64,000 bases of DNA from Trichuris trichiura (lineage: Eukaryota > Nematoda > Enoplea > Trichinellida > Trichuridae), in contig JBAJFE010000029.1 in assembly GCA_037903355.1 (NCBI GenBank), positions 1,178,001 through 1,242,000 of the forward strand, written 5' to 3'. This document shows, piece by piece, positions 18,129 through 30,300 of the stretch. The position numbers and the translations under genes are program-made. The notes under the pieces were generated by a model. It saw nothing but the letters and a program-made list of their open reading frames with translations. It did no database searches and was not told the DNA's origin. Numbering within the stretch: the stretch's first letter is position 1; each line of letters begins with the position of its first letter.

Positions 18129-19891
18129 ATGGAAGGCAGAGAGAAATACGCGTTGCCAAACCCATCGCCCATTGCTCAGTTTGATAGTAATATTGAAGCG
18201 TCAACCCAAAAAAAGGAATTCGTTCAGAAACTGTTGCAGCTTGCAGAGCTGGTAGATAATTGGTCAGCGATGAATCCTAAAATGATACTTGAAAAATGCA
18301 GGATGAACGCTACCAAGTTAAGCAAAATTTTAAAACGCTTTCCTCATGACCCTCCATTTACAATGGCTGACACGCAAATCTACCTTGTCCGTTCAGAGAT
18401 GGATGCTGACATCATCGAAGAATTGCGGAACGCGAAAGACAGCTTTGACACGGTTGACACAAAGACGGATAGTAATCAACGAACAAGAGAAAGTGAAGAT
18501 GAATGCACTACGTTGGCGAACGGGACAACTGAAGGTGCGCTTAGAAAACAGCAGAGCAGTGCAACTGCTCTGAACTTCATTGCTACGCCCTCTTCACGCG
18601 GAGCCAGTAGTACCAATGAATACAAGACCAACGAACCAGATGATACCAAAGCTTGTTCTCCAAACGAAGGACAGCCTAAAGAAGGTGTACAAACGTATGA
18701 ACAAAAGACTGACCATGAATCTCTTCCAGTGACAGATGCTAAGCCGAATATCACTCCGCGTTCTTTAATGCACGCGACTTCAGCCGCATGTAAAAGTGAA
18801 GATATTGAAAACAATCCCTCGTCCTTCGATGATCAACTGAGTTTATGCGGTAGCATGCAGGTCACAGAAACTCCTGGTACAGATTTAAAACGAAATGGAG
18901 TATCTGAACAAGAAACAAAAGCGACTCACGGTGACGCAAATGAGGTAATAATCTGTTTTGCGGCATTGTGCACCATATCAGTTCTAAGCCTTTAACAAAA
19001 CGTAGTTGCTGTTTTTAATGACAGCAGGTAGTTTTTAAACTTACCTTTAATCACCGTTTCGGAGGGTGTTCAAGTTTAAAAACGTTTCAAGTGGCCGTTG
19101 AAACAGAGCGTATATTGCTAATATTTCGCTCCCATGTCTATCGCATTCAGAGAACCAAATGCGTGCCATCTAACCCGCACGTTGACAGACTGCATGAAGT
19201 CTTACGAAAACAATTAACAAAGTTTATTGAATGCCTCACGTTGGGTTTTCAATGGATTGATGTACAATTGAGTCACTCGTATTTCAATGGAAGAGAAAGT
19301 TCAGCGGCCGCTGAACATATCCGAAGAATATTTTCAAGCTGGCAAAAATTGATTCATAAAATATTTGAAGGTCTGGAAACTTACTACTGCGACAGGTAAG
19401 ATTTGTTGTTCCAGCTTTCTTAAAATACGTTGTTTCATAAATTTGCTGGTTACTTATGCCTTTCAACTTGTTAAGGGAATTTCTATAGTGTGAGAATTTA
19501 GCAAATGCGTTGATCCTTGCGGATCGGTCGTTCAGAACAAATAGCGTTCGCCGCAGCTTCCTTATCACTAATCTGTCTCTTCATAGCAGAGTTTTTAAGA
19601 ACGTTGCCTTTCAATGTTAAAAGTGAGACAAAGCTTAGTTTGAGTTAAACGAAGAAATTGATGGCTCAAAATTATATTTTTTTTAGGGGAACTACAATAG
19701 GAGAGTATGCAGACTATCCGCAAATGGTTGATTTCATCGTTGCTGTCTACGAAATGGATGTTAGGCAGTATCGAAGTGTTTTCTTTTACCTCCAGCAATT
19801 CCACGACTTTTATCTGCTTGGCGTTGAACTAGTTACATTATATTTACAGCGCTTCGATACTGCAGAAACAAATGAATTAACGAAGAATTAA
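18129..19891 (+). CDS. Diverged PA28/REG-like proteasome activator, copy 2
   Basis: Exons 18129-18944, 19151-19395 and 19687-19891 give about 421 residues if translation starts at the ATG at 18129; the frame is open further upstream without an ATG. Layout parallels copy 1: an N-terminal helical part (KILKRFPHDPPF), a Ser/Thr/Glu-rich linker of about 190 residues, and a C-terminal bundle with VPSNPHVDRLHEVL, FQWIDVQL, LETYYCDR, YADYPQMVDFIVAVYEMD and QQFHDFYLLG. These line up with PA28 gamma segments KYPHVEDY and RNQYVTLHD. The last intron has the same position and phase as in copy 1, directly after the Tyr-Tyr-x-x-Arg motif, whereas the intron at 15193-15895 of copy 1 is missing here. A tandem duplication is the simplest explanation. 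The C-terminus (ELTKN) lacks a typical 20S-binding tail. Confidence 0.75.
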
Positions 19892-20195
19892 GTTGGCTTC
19901 AGTGCCAGCAGAAAGTGAATATTACAGAAAGTTAAGTCAGCCTGCTGATAGATCGGACGGAAATATTGTAGACGTGAATTCTTTGAATTAAGACGACGTC
20001 TGCTTTTCCTGCTCCGCCCTAAGTCGGAGCACTTAATCCTGAGCATCGTAGAGTTGTGCAACCTCTATTAAACGTGTCCAAAAACACGCATCAGCCTTAG
20101 CTGAAGATCCGCCTGACTTTACCGCTGACAACAGGCCGAAGCGTGACCTGGAAGCTTTGGCTTCAAAACTTGCAACGCCCACACAGCTGTAACGA

Positions 20196-20270
<75 letters not shown>

Positions 20271-21306
20271 CAACATAACTCAGTTAACATACTTGGTTAC
20301 AAGTTAATCAGACTATCATAATTGTGAAGAGGGTTCCTGTCGCCAACTTCATTTTTGAGAAAGTATTGGACATTATGATTTTGATGACCAAAGATGATTT
20401 AAATCATACGATCGGAAGTGCATACATGGTACGCGAATTCTATGTCATTTTGAACAAGTGATTTAATTATGCCCAGAACTTGCTATCCGCGCATTGTCCT
20501 GGAGCTATACTTTGTCATTAAAGCTAGATAACTGCGTTTAATAAATGATTTGCAATAAATAATCAGCTTCTTGTAAGTAACTCAGCTGTACCATACTAGT
20601 GGCCGAAGACTAAATTCCTTTTGGAGAGCTTTGACGAACAGAAAATGAATTACTCCATTTCACGTGTTACTGTTTCTCCTGACAATATGCGCTCCTTTAC
20701 TCAGTGCTAAGAAACAGCCTAAGCTTTAAATATTCTCTATCCACTCGTCTTACGTCAGTAATGGGCTACTGAGAAAAGTGAAGAAACAGATGGAAAATTG
20801 GGCCTGTGAACTTTGTCAAGGCTGAGCATACAAGTGAATCACTTGTTCTGTTTCAATTCGACTGCTGCGGCAGCCATTAAACTTGCAAAGCAATTCCAAA
20901 AGAACTTCCACCTTGGGAAGGTTAAAAGCAAATCACTCGTATGCTGTGAGCAACACACACACTTATTCACTAAAATAGTTCAACTCAACTGGCTATTTGA
21001 ACCCATGGAATCCAGCGGCAATTTCTTCTTACTGCCATTTCTTTCGTGATTTGCTGCCTACGCTTTATTGGTTCAAAGGAAATGGTAGATCGCTAGTTGC
21101 GTCCTTCAAAGGAAGAGGTCAAATGCCGCTCAACTTGACTGTTGTAACCTTTCGCGCAAGTGACTTTGCGCTGCCATTTCATCATTCCTGACGAATGTTT
21201 GACTGCTCGATTATCCAAATGAACAAATGTCGACTGGGTGGGAATCTACTTTTCGCGCTTTTGGTAATTATCCTCAATTAGTTGCAACTTTAGTTGGAAT
21301 AAACAG
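19892..21306. other. Intergenic or 5' region of the EGF-ZP gene
   Basis: It contains the ATT microsatellite. A hydrophobic frame near 20655-20715 (HVLLFLLTICAPLLSA) looks like a signal peptide but has no in-frame ATG. The first exon or exons of the EGF-ZP gene, including its signal peptide, should lie here but I cannot place them. Confidence 0.35.
20197..20270 (+). repeat. ATT trinucleotide microsatellite
   Basis: About 24 uninterrupted copies of ATT/TTA. It is likely to be length-polymorphic. Confidence 0.97.
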
Positions 21307-24300
21307 ACGTTTTTTACCAGCTGTCGTTCGCAGTTCAGAGCCAGGTTACATCGGCAAGACAAAACCGGTGGACCACGAACCTTAAAGAATCGAAATTCAA
21401 CTGCACTAAAGAAGGATTCCATTGTCACTCGCGAGCAATCTGTATGCCACGCACAGGACAGTGTACTTGTTCAAGCGGCTACACAGGAGACGGAAGGCAA
21501 TGCAAAGGTACATAAAATTTGCAGGATTAGTCGTCAGTAAAACTAAATACATCCTTTCTTTTTATTTCAGATATTGATGAATGCATTCAAAATTCGCATG
21601 CTTGCCCTTCTGAACAAGTTTGCATCAATGCACCAGGCTCCTACATTTGCTGTGGAAAAAAGGATGACGGCGATGCCTGTCTAGCGGCAAAACTTCTTAA
21701 GTGCAAGTCTGAAAAAGACTGTAAGCCAAATTCCGTGTGCGAGGAAGGGTGGTGCACCTGCCAAAATGGTTACTACATGTCTGAAGTGGAAGGTTGTTCA
21801 GGTGCTTGCTCATTGTTCTAGAAAACCCCGATTCTGTCTAGATGCGACCTAATGCTGTTCTTTGGTGTAGGCAATATAAAAGTAAGAAAAACAAACGCCA
21901 AAATACAAAGCTTAAATGATTTTCGGGCGGGGGGTGCGGATGGAAGAAGTCTCCGTATGTCGCGCGTTTATGTTTTCATCCCCTACTACCTACAGCATGA
22001 AATGTAAAGCGAAACAGAAATTTATGCCCTCTTTTAAAATTTTGTATTTTGTTGATCCGATTTTTATCAACGTCCGCAATTCCCTCTCCCGGTTTTCAGT
22101 TGCAGTATGTTTTCCGTTGCAGATCTGTTCCACTGCAGTAATGGTATTAACACTTTTCCACTGCAACTTCCTCTTATACAGTGGAATTATAATCTGTTAA
22201 TATTTAGATGTTAACGAATGCACTTCGTATCCCAACATTTGCCCAAACGGCACCCAGTGCATAAATTTTTCTGGTTCTTTCGCTTGCTGTACCAAGGAGC
22301 AATCGTTATCCCAGTGCCTCGGTATGTGACGCTTTATCATTCCAAAGAAAGTTTCCGCTTTCTAAGTTTACTTGCTCTGACAACAGTTTGCATTAAACTT
22401 TTTCTAAACTGATCCGCATATTCTTAGGCGTTGTCATCTTTGTTCCAAACAACAAGACTGGACAGCAAATCTCTGACGGTGAGACAACTACAATCAAAAT
22501 GGCAAAATTAAAAATAATGCAATGCCTTTCAGGCCTCGAAGTGCAGCGATTAAGTACTTCGGCAAGGCAAAAAGGTTAGACCGTTCACGTCTGCTTTTCC
22601 ATATTAGGTAGAAAAAATTTGGCAAAAACGTGACGAAAACGTGCGTCAAACTTTTTCAAAGACCCACACTTTTACATCATCACATGATTTTGAAAACGTA
22701 GTTTCTTGATACGGGACCATAGTACTTGCTACAGAGTATACAACTATTTATTGATACAGTTTCGTCCCTTTATTTCTGTCGGTGAAGTTTGTCTAGAAAA
22801 CGAGTTAAGGCCTAAACTTAAAGCTCCGGGAGGGGCTACGTTTGCGCCGAAGACGGGAACAGCAACTTTCCGAAAGCTTTGCCTCATAGAAGTTTTTCAT
22901 GGGCTGAACACATTCCGTACTTCAGTTATGCACAGCTCCGGACAAACTTTGTTAGCTGAAATAACGGGACAAAACGATAGAAATAAATAACTGCATCATC
23001 AGTTGCCCGTGCACACGGGTTTTTCTTTAAAGATTTGAAGTTTTGTAAACAACACGACCGTATTTTGGTCTCAACCAAATTGCACAACTACTATTATTGG
23101 TGAACGTTTGTTAACACGTTGATTTAGGTAATAAGAAGGCTCAGATTCACGCTAAGGCATAGAAAAAGACGTTACTACGCGCAAATTTATGATTGCAATG
23201 GATGTAAGAGACTTTTTAGGAAAGCCTTTCGTTCCCCTTTCCATTGTATTGGTAAAGTGAATTTCAACGTCATCAAGTTTTAACAGACATTTCGTACCCT
23301 TGGGAATCTTATTAATGCAATAAAATTACTTGCAAAAAGGAGCCAGAATGATTTTGGACTCAAGTAAAATTTTTCTAATGAAACAATTCCAACTACGAAC
23401 GAGAAATACCGTGTATTACGGCCTATAAGAACACCCCTCTACCTAAGTAATGGGTAGTAATGATTGGCCCAGTTAATCACTTAGTGAGTCTAATTGAGGT
23501 AGAAGAATTGCTGTTCAGCTCATAGGACTAGTAAGTCGAATGCGAGCCTAGGAAGTAACAACTGGGCCAATTATTAACACCCATTGCTGAGGTAGAGGGG
23601 TGTTCTTGTAGGCCGTAATATACGGTAATTTTGTGAACGTATCTGAAAACCTTGTTTTTTAGCCCTGCCAAAAAATTCTACATCAGTTGGACATTTTCTT
23701 GCCCGTTACAGTTGTTTTAAAAGCATGTAACGACTACAAACATATCCTTAACGATTTGAAGATTGGGTAAGCTGTAAGCAAAGGTAGGAATAACTAAAAT
23801 CAGAAAAAATTAAAAAACTGAACCTTCGATGTAGACATGCGTACAATGGGGATAGCCGTAAAAACATGACATACATACAAACATTTTTAAAGAAATAAAT
23901 ACCATTAACGTGAAGTGTGGCTTATTCACTGCAAAGAGGTTGATTAAGTGAATGACTGAGGCACAGCACATTTTGCTGCACCGCTTTAAAAATATAGTTC
24001 TGCTCGTTTTCTTTTTTCTTTTTCCTCGTAACAGGTTTCTTTCAATTTGTTCTTTTAAAATTTTTTCGCGGAATTTCAAACCCGTTGTTTATTAAACGTT
24101 TCTGCAATAAACGTTTGATAAACAACGGGTTAACTCATTGAGATCTTAATCAGAGAAATACTTCGAAGAAGCATAGAATTGTGATTTCAGTCACAAGGTC
24201 GGATCTTATCTTTTCAGTAACCTCTCGTCCCCCTGAAACACCAGTGCCGACATTTGACAAAACTACACGGTTAAACGTTAGCCAGGTGCAGTCATCATGC

Positions 24301-27300
24301 AAAGCAAACCAACACCATTGCAATTCTAATGCAAGATGTGTGTTGTCAAGTCCATCTCACCATGAATACATATGCATCTGCAACAAAGGATTTGAAGGTG
24401 ACGGTTACAACTGCAGAGGTAATTGACATACAAAACGAACAAAAAGTAAAAGCATTGCAATTTGACTTTCAGATGTCGATGAATGCTCACTGTCTGACAA
24501 TCTTTGCTCACCACTGGCTACTTGCGTTAATACGATAGGTAGCTACGAATGTGTTTGCAAACCTGGATACACCGGCGATGGTGTTACTTGCACGCGTAAG
24601 TAGCTATGAATGCTCTGCTAGCAACCAGTTTTTTTCATTCGCTTTGCTTCGCTTGTTAATCGCCTCCCTGCTATAAACAATTACTTTCCATGTTAAAGCT
24701 TCGTGTCCCCACGGTCACAAGCCATTAGCCATGTCATGCTCATCAGGATCAAACCGTAAGCAATGCTTGAAAGGCTACGACTGCATTCACGGCTTTTGTT
24801 GTCCATCCGATATTGGTTAGTTGCTGCTTTTTTTATTTCTCGCATTTGATCTGCTAACAATTTGTTCTGCTTTGCTTGGCCATATTAGCATGGCAGGATG
24901 GTAGCAAACTTTGGTAAACGCAAGCGTGTGCTCTGAGTTAGTTGCTGCTCTTAAAAATATTGACTAAGTCAATTGGACTAATAGCAGTATTACTTTTCGC
25001 TTAAAGTACTAATGCTGCACAATCAAACTTCCAAGCACATAAAATAAAACATTTTTCTTGCACCACAATAAAATGAAATTGAAGTAATAGTACCTCGCTA
25101 CGAGTCAGCCTACCTTGCTCATTGTTCCAGTGAAGTCACTTCGTCTGTCAACTGGAAAACTTTTTGTTCAGTGAACCGTCCGTTGAATCGATTACTGTTA
25201 CATTTGCTTTCGAGTCCGACGACGAATTATCAACTCCTTAAACAGTCACCGTCGCATTTAGGTGAAGGAAAAGATTGCTCGAAAAATCCTTTGATCTGTC
25301 ATCAGTCTGCGAACTGCGTTAATGGAATGTGCCACTGTAAATCAGGATTTCACGGAAACGGATACGTATGCGAAGGTATCAATAATTGACTATTTCCAGC
25401 GTGCAAGTTTGCTTTAGTCGTTGGCTCTTCTCTTGCTTTCACCGAAGCGATAAAGCGAGCTGTAGTAGATCAAGTCTATCTGCATCTCTCTCTTTCTCTC
25501 TTTTAGTGTTTCCAAACAGCGTGAAACGAGCATCCTAACTTTTTTGACAGCTTTAACCATTACGGAAACAGCCATAGAAAATATGCCACTCGCCTTGGAG
25601 TAAATTTTCAAAAATGAAAGACTTTACAACGGCGTTTTGAAATTTGTTACAGAAACGATACAAACCGTTTATTTTTACTTACACATTCACCGTTTCATCG
25701 AAGCTTTCAGAGCCTGCAATGCTCCGTTTTCAATGATATTTTTTTCGAATGTCAGTTTCAACGAACCGTTAAAAACAGAGCGCAACAGGTTTCGAAAGCT
25801 TCGATGAAACGGTTAATGTGTAAGTATAAAGAAACGGTTTGTATTGTTTCCGTAATAAATAAAACAGATTAAGGCAAATTTTAAACAAACTAATGAAAGG
25901 AAACCAGTATGTTCAAAATCCCATTATCGTTCACGCTGTAATACGACGTGACATTCATCTTAATTATCTGAAAGTTAATAAGCATGTTCAAAGGCTTCGT
26001 GTTAGGAAAACACTGCGGAGCTTTTAATGACAATACAATTAAGACCATTGGCAAACCGCCTCATATACTCCACTATGAACTAATTCCGTTCGCGTGCTCA
26101 CTTTGAGTCTTAAAGTGCTTTTTATATAAAAAGTTAATACTCGTCTTTGCTGCTTCAATAAAAATGCCACTTCAGTATCGATTTTGTGAACCATGATAGC
26201 AGCAATTCTTTTTTCCAGATGTTGACGAATGCGCGTTAGGAACGCACACGTGCCTTCAGCAGCTCCAATGCCTCAACACGGTTGGCAGTTACAAGTGTGT
26301 TACCAAGTCGATAGAGCATCTGAACAAAAGTGAGCAAGATGGATTAGCTTACTTGACTTTGCAAACGGTTCGATCGTTTCAGCCCTGCACAATTGCTCCT
26401 CAGTACCCACAATATGTGCTCCTAATGCAGTCTGTAAAAATCAGCTTTGCGTGTGCAAGCCAGGATATATCGGCGATGGCCTTCAATGCAGTCCCGATCC
26501 AACCAACTGCATATTCAATCGAAGCATATGTGATCCGAATGCACGCTGCTTAGAAGGGCATTGTCAATGCAGCCCAGGATCCATAGGAAATGGTCTAAAA
26601 TGCTTCCCGGACCCAAATGACTGTCACATGGACATACACTTATGCAGCAAATACGCACGTTGCGTAGACCGGCGCTGCGAATGCATTCCAGGTAGGTAAA
26701 ACATGCGTCGTTTACGTACCATTCATTACGCCCAGAAGCCCCCTCCCCACACAGCAAATTTTTATTGACAGGATATCCCACTTTTCTGACCTTATTATAG
26801 CGGGATTTCTGCCCATTTTTTATTAACGCTTATTGCATAAACGTTTCGCGAGGCTTTCAGGCTTTGCCGTGGCCCGTCGATGGAGAAGAAAGAAGACGAG
26901 GTGACGGGAAAGAAGAGGGCTTAAAATCCATTTGTCTAAAACAGACGGGTATACGTCGTTTTGTTTGCTCGTTGCTCCTCTTTTGTTAGTGTGCTGCCGT
27001 CGTGGAAGGTCGGTTGAGTGCTCGCTGCGAAGTCTGAATGACTAGGTGGCACCAAGGCCCAACCGGCCAAGATAGACCTGACGGCTGCAGTCTTCGCCAA
27101 AGTCGGTTGGATTGAGCAGCGAGCACTCAACCGACCTTCCACGACGGCAGCACACTAACAAAAAAGGAGCAACGAGCAAACAAAACGACGTATACCCGTC
27201 TGTTCTAAACAAATGGATTTTAAACTCTCTTCTTTCCCGCCACTCCGTCTTCTTTCTTCTCCATCGACGGGCCACGGCAAAGCCCGAAAGCTTCGCGAAA

Positions 27301-30300
27301 CGTTTATGAAATAAAAGTTAATAAAAAACGGGCAGAAATCCCGCTGTAAAAAAAAAGATCAGAACAAAACTTCTGGATGCCCGTTACAAGAGAAGAAAAG
27401 GAAAAAGATATCCCATTACGTTAATAAAAATTGGTTATTAAAAATATAACCGGAGCCTTCGCGACTTAGTTCCTCCAACAAATCAGCGGAATGAAATGTG
27501 ATAGAGGTTCCATCGGTAGTGGCACGAAGAAATGTGAATAAAAACGAATAGATAATTTAGTTCAGGGTTTTTTTCACAGAAAATGGCAGTATTGTCTTAA
27601 TAAAGATTCTAATCCTATTCATTGGGTTGCTTCTTTTTATACGGATTTTGAGTCCCGTTGAAAAACTTTTATTACTAAATTCTCCGTAGCTTTCGCGTCC
27701 AAACGCGACCCGTCATCAGCGGTCTTAAATTGACGTAATACTTAAATTACGTCAATTTAAGACCGCTGATGACGGGTCGCGTTTGGACCCGAAAGCTACG
27801 GAGAATTTAGTAATAAAAGTTTTTCAACGGGACTCAAAATCCGTATAAAAAAAAGCAACCCAATGAAATTATACGGTACCGTACGCAGAAACTATATCTT
27901 CTAATCCTATTCCCCATATTTGTCTTCTTCTATTTATATCTGCACGCTTTCTTTTCTTTTTCGTTGTTCATTTTTAATTGTTCTTTCTTCTGTCAAACGT
28001 TTTGTTTTCTTTCTCAGGTTTGTGTGTGTGCATTTATATGCTGTTTTAACTTCTGTACTTTTTTTATTTCTTTGTGCCACCTGAACAACGCTACCACCAT
28101 ATAACAGTTCGCTCAGCTAAATATGGGCCGAACTAAACCCTGAAATTTCGGGGTCATTCTCTCGTGAATTTTTTTAAAATTATATTAAAAATTTGACATC
28201 ATTCATTCTCTCGTGAAATCTTTTTAAATTATATTAAAAATGTAACATTATTTGAGCACAAAACAGCAGCCCGAAAACCAGCGGAGCTCTTAGGCTAACC
28301 ATGCTTCCTTTACAACGCTAATAACCGCGCTTCCATCATATGGTCAGAAGACTTTTTTATAAGCATGGTGAGATAAATCATGAATAAAACTTTCATAGGA
28401 ACGCTACGCTCGAATACCATTTGTGAAGTGTTAAGTGATCAGATCAGATGACTTCAAGTCTTCTTACCATTGTAGCGGTTCAAAATTCATTACAAATAAC
28501 GCAACTATTACTAACTCATTCACGGAGCTCGACAGAATAGCAAGAAACATATACGTACTTTTGCATGCAGTCATTCAGCGCTTTCAGGCTTCCATCATTT
28601 CTTTTGGAGCATAGTGGGCGTGCAGGTAAGCTCAACAACTACTGCTGCCCAAGTGGGATAGGAAATCAAATAATATTAAAGCATTTGATTCTAAAAGAAA
28701 AGTGCGGACAGTGAATGCCTCTGTGTGTAAAAACTTACTCAGCATGAAATTTGAATTCAGGATTTTCTGGCGATGGCATTGACTGCACCGTAGTTCCAGT
28801 ATCAAATCAAGAAAACTGCACCCTAAACACTGGCATATGCCAAAAATGGTCTAAGTGCATACTCGGCCGTTGCGTCTGCGACATCACGTCTACGCATGGA
28901 CAGTGCAGTGGAAACGTATCTGCAACGCTTGACTGCCGCACCAATCCATCCATTTGCCATCGCCACGCAGTGTGCTCGGAAAGTGTTTGTGTTTGCAAAC
29001 AAGGCTACACTGGAAATGGTCTAAACTGTGTGCCTGTCGGCAAAGATTGCACAGTTAACCCAAATGTATGTTCACTAGACGCGACTTGCGTAAGCGGTCT
29101 CTGCGTATGTAAACAAGGGTATAGTGGCAATGGAATTACATGTTCACCTACTGGCACTTTGGCAGCCAAGTGTGAACAAAATCCAGAAAAATGTAGCGTG
29201 AATGCCATTTGCAGAAATGGCGAATGCACCTGCAAGCAGGGTTACATTGGCAACGGTTCTAGCTGCGTCGTGGACCTTAGCGATTGCTTGATGAATCCTG
29301 GAATTTGCCCTGCTAATGCCCAGTGCTTCATGCGCAGGTGCTTGTGCAACGCTGGCTACGAAGGGGATGGCAGAACCTGCACTCCTGCTGTTAAATCATG
29401 TCAGCAGGGTTGTGATCCTAATTCGCACTGCTTCGATGGAAAATGCGTTTGTAATGCAAATTACGTCGGAGATGGATTTCGCTGCTTCAAGTCGAGCGTG
29501 CCGACATGTAATCATGATGCAAGCATTTGTGACTACCACGCAGAATGCAAAAAGTTTGGTAACATTTCAGTGTGCATCTGCAACGAAGGTTTCGAGGGTA
29601 CGGGTCTCATATGTAAGCTGCCTAATTTCAATTCAAGCAACGAACTTTATATCATCACATTTAGGCAAAGCGACCTCACCTAAGAATATCCCGAAGACAT
29701 CAGTTGGTCACAAAACAGGTAACAGTGAATGCATATTAATTCTAAGTCCAACGACTAGTCGTTATCTCGCTGGTACAGCACTCCACGTGAATGGTATTTT
29801 GCCGCAATAACTTCGCGAAGTACCAGATCATTTGTCTAATAGAAACTCCATTTTAAAACAATTTCGCAATATTGCAATCTTCGTGATTTCACGCGGACGG
29901 AGAAAGCCAGCAATTATTACATCAGCAATTCAAAACATTTTACACTTTTGTCTACGGTCCAAATTTGTCAAAAGTGTAAAACGCTCTTGAAGACCGTCAT
30001 CAAGTACCAATTATCCAGCAAATCAAAACGTCCAAAAAAAATTTTGCTGGCTTAACTGAAAGAACTTCTTTGAAGAATGTTGCTATTACGGCACTGCGGG
30101 AATCGTATTGTTTAGGGCGCCACCAATCCCAAGATTTAGCGGTAGCAATTACCATTTTATTCTAACAAGGACGAAACTTACATCTTACAAGCAAACCGTA
30201 ACTGAGAAAAGACAAGGACAGATCTTTTCATAATGAATAAGTTTATTACGGATAATTCCCGTTTGTTCTGTATATGTAGAATAAATCCGGAGCTTTCAGG

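Noticed and set aside
20655..20715. Hydrophobic frame that looks like a signal peptide for the EGF-ZP gene
   Set aside because: No in-frame ATG, a stop lies directly upstream, and no good donor follows; left as a possibility only.
26781..27406. Open frames on both strands around 26936-27309
   Set aside because: They lie within the inverted arms of copy E and mirror one another.
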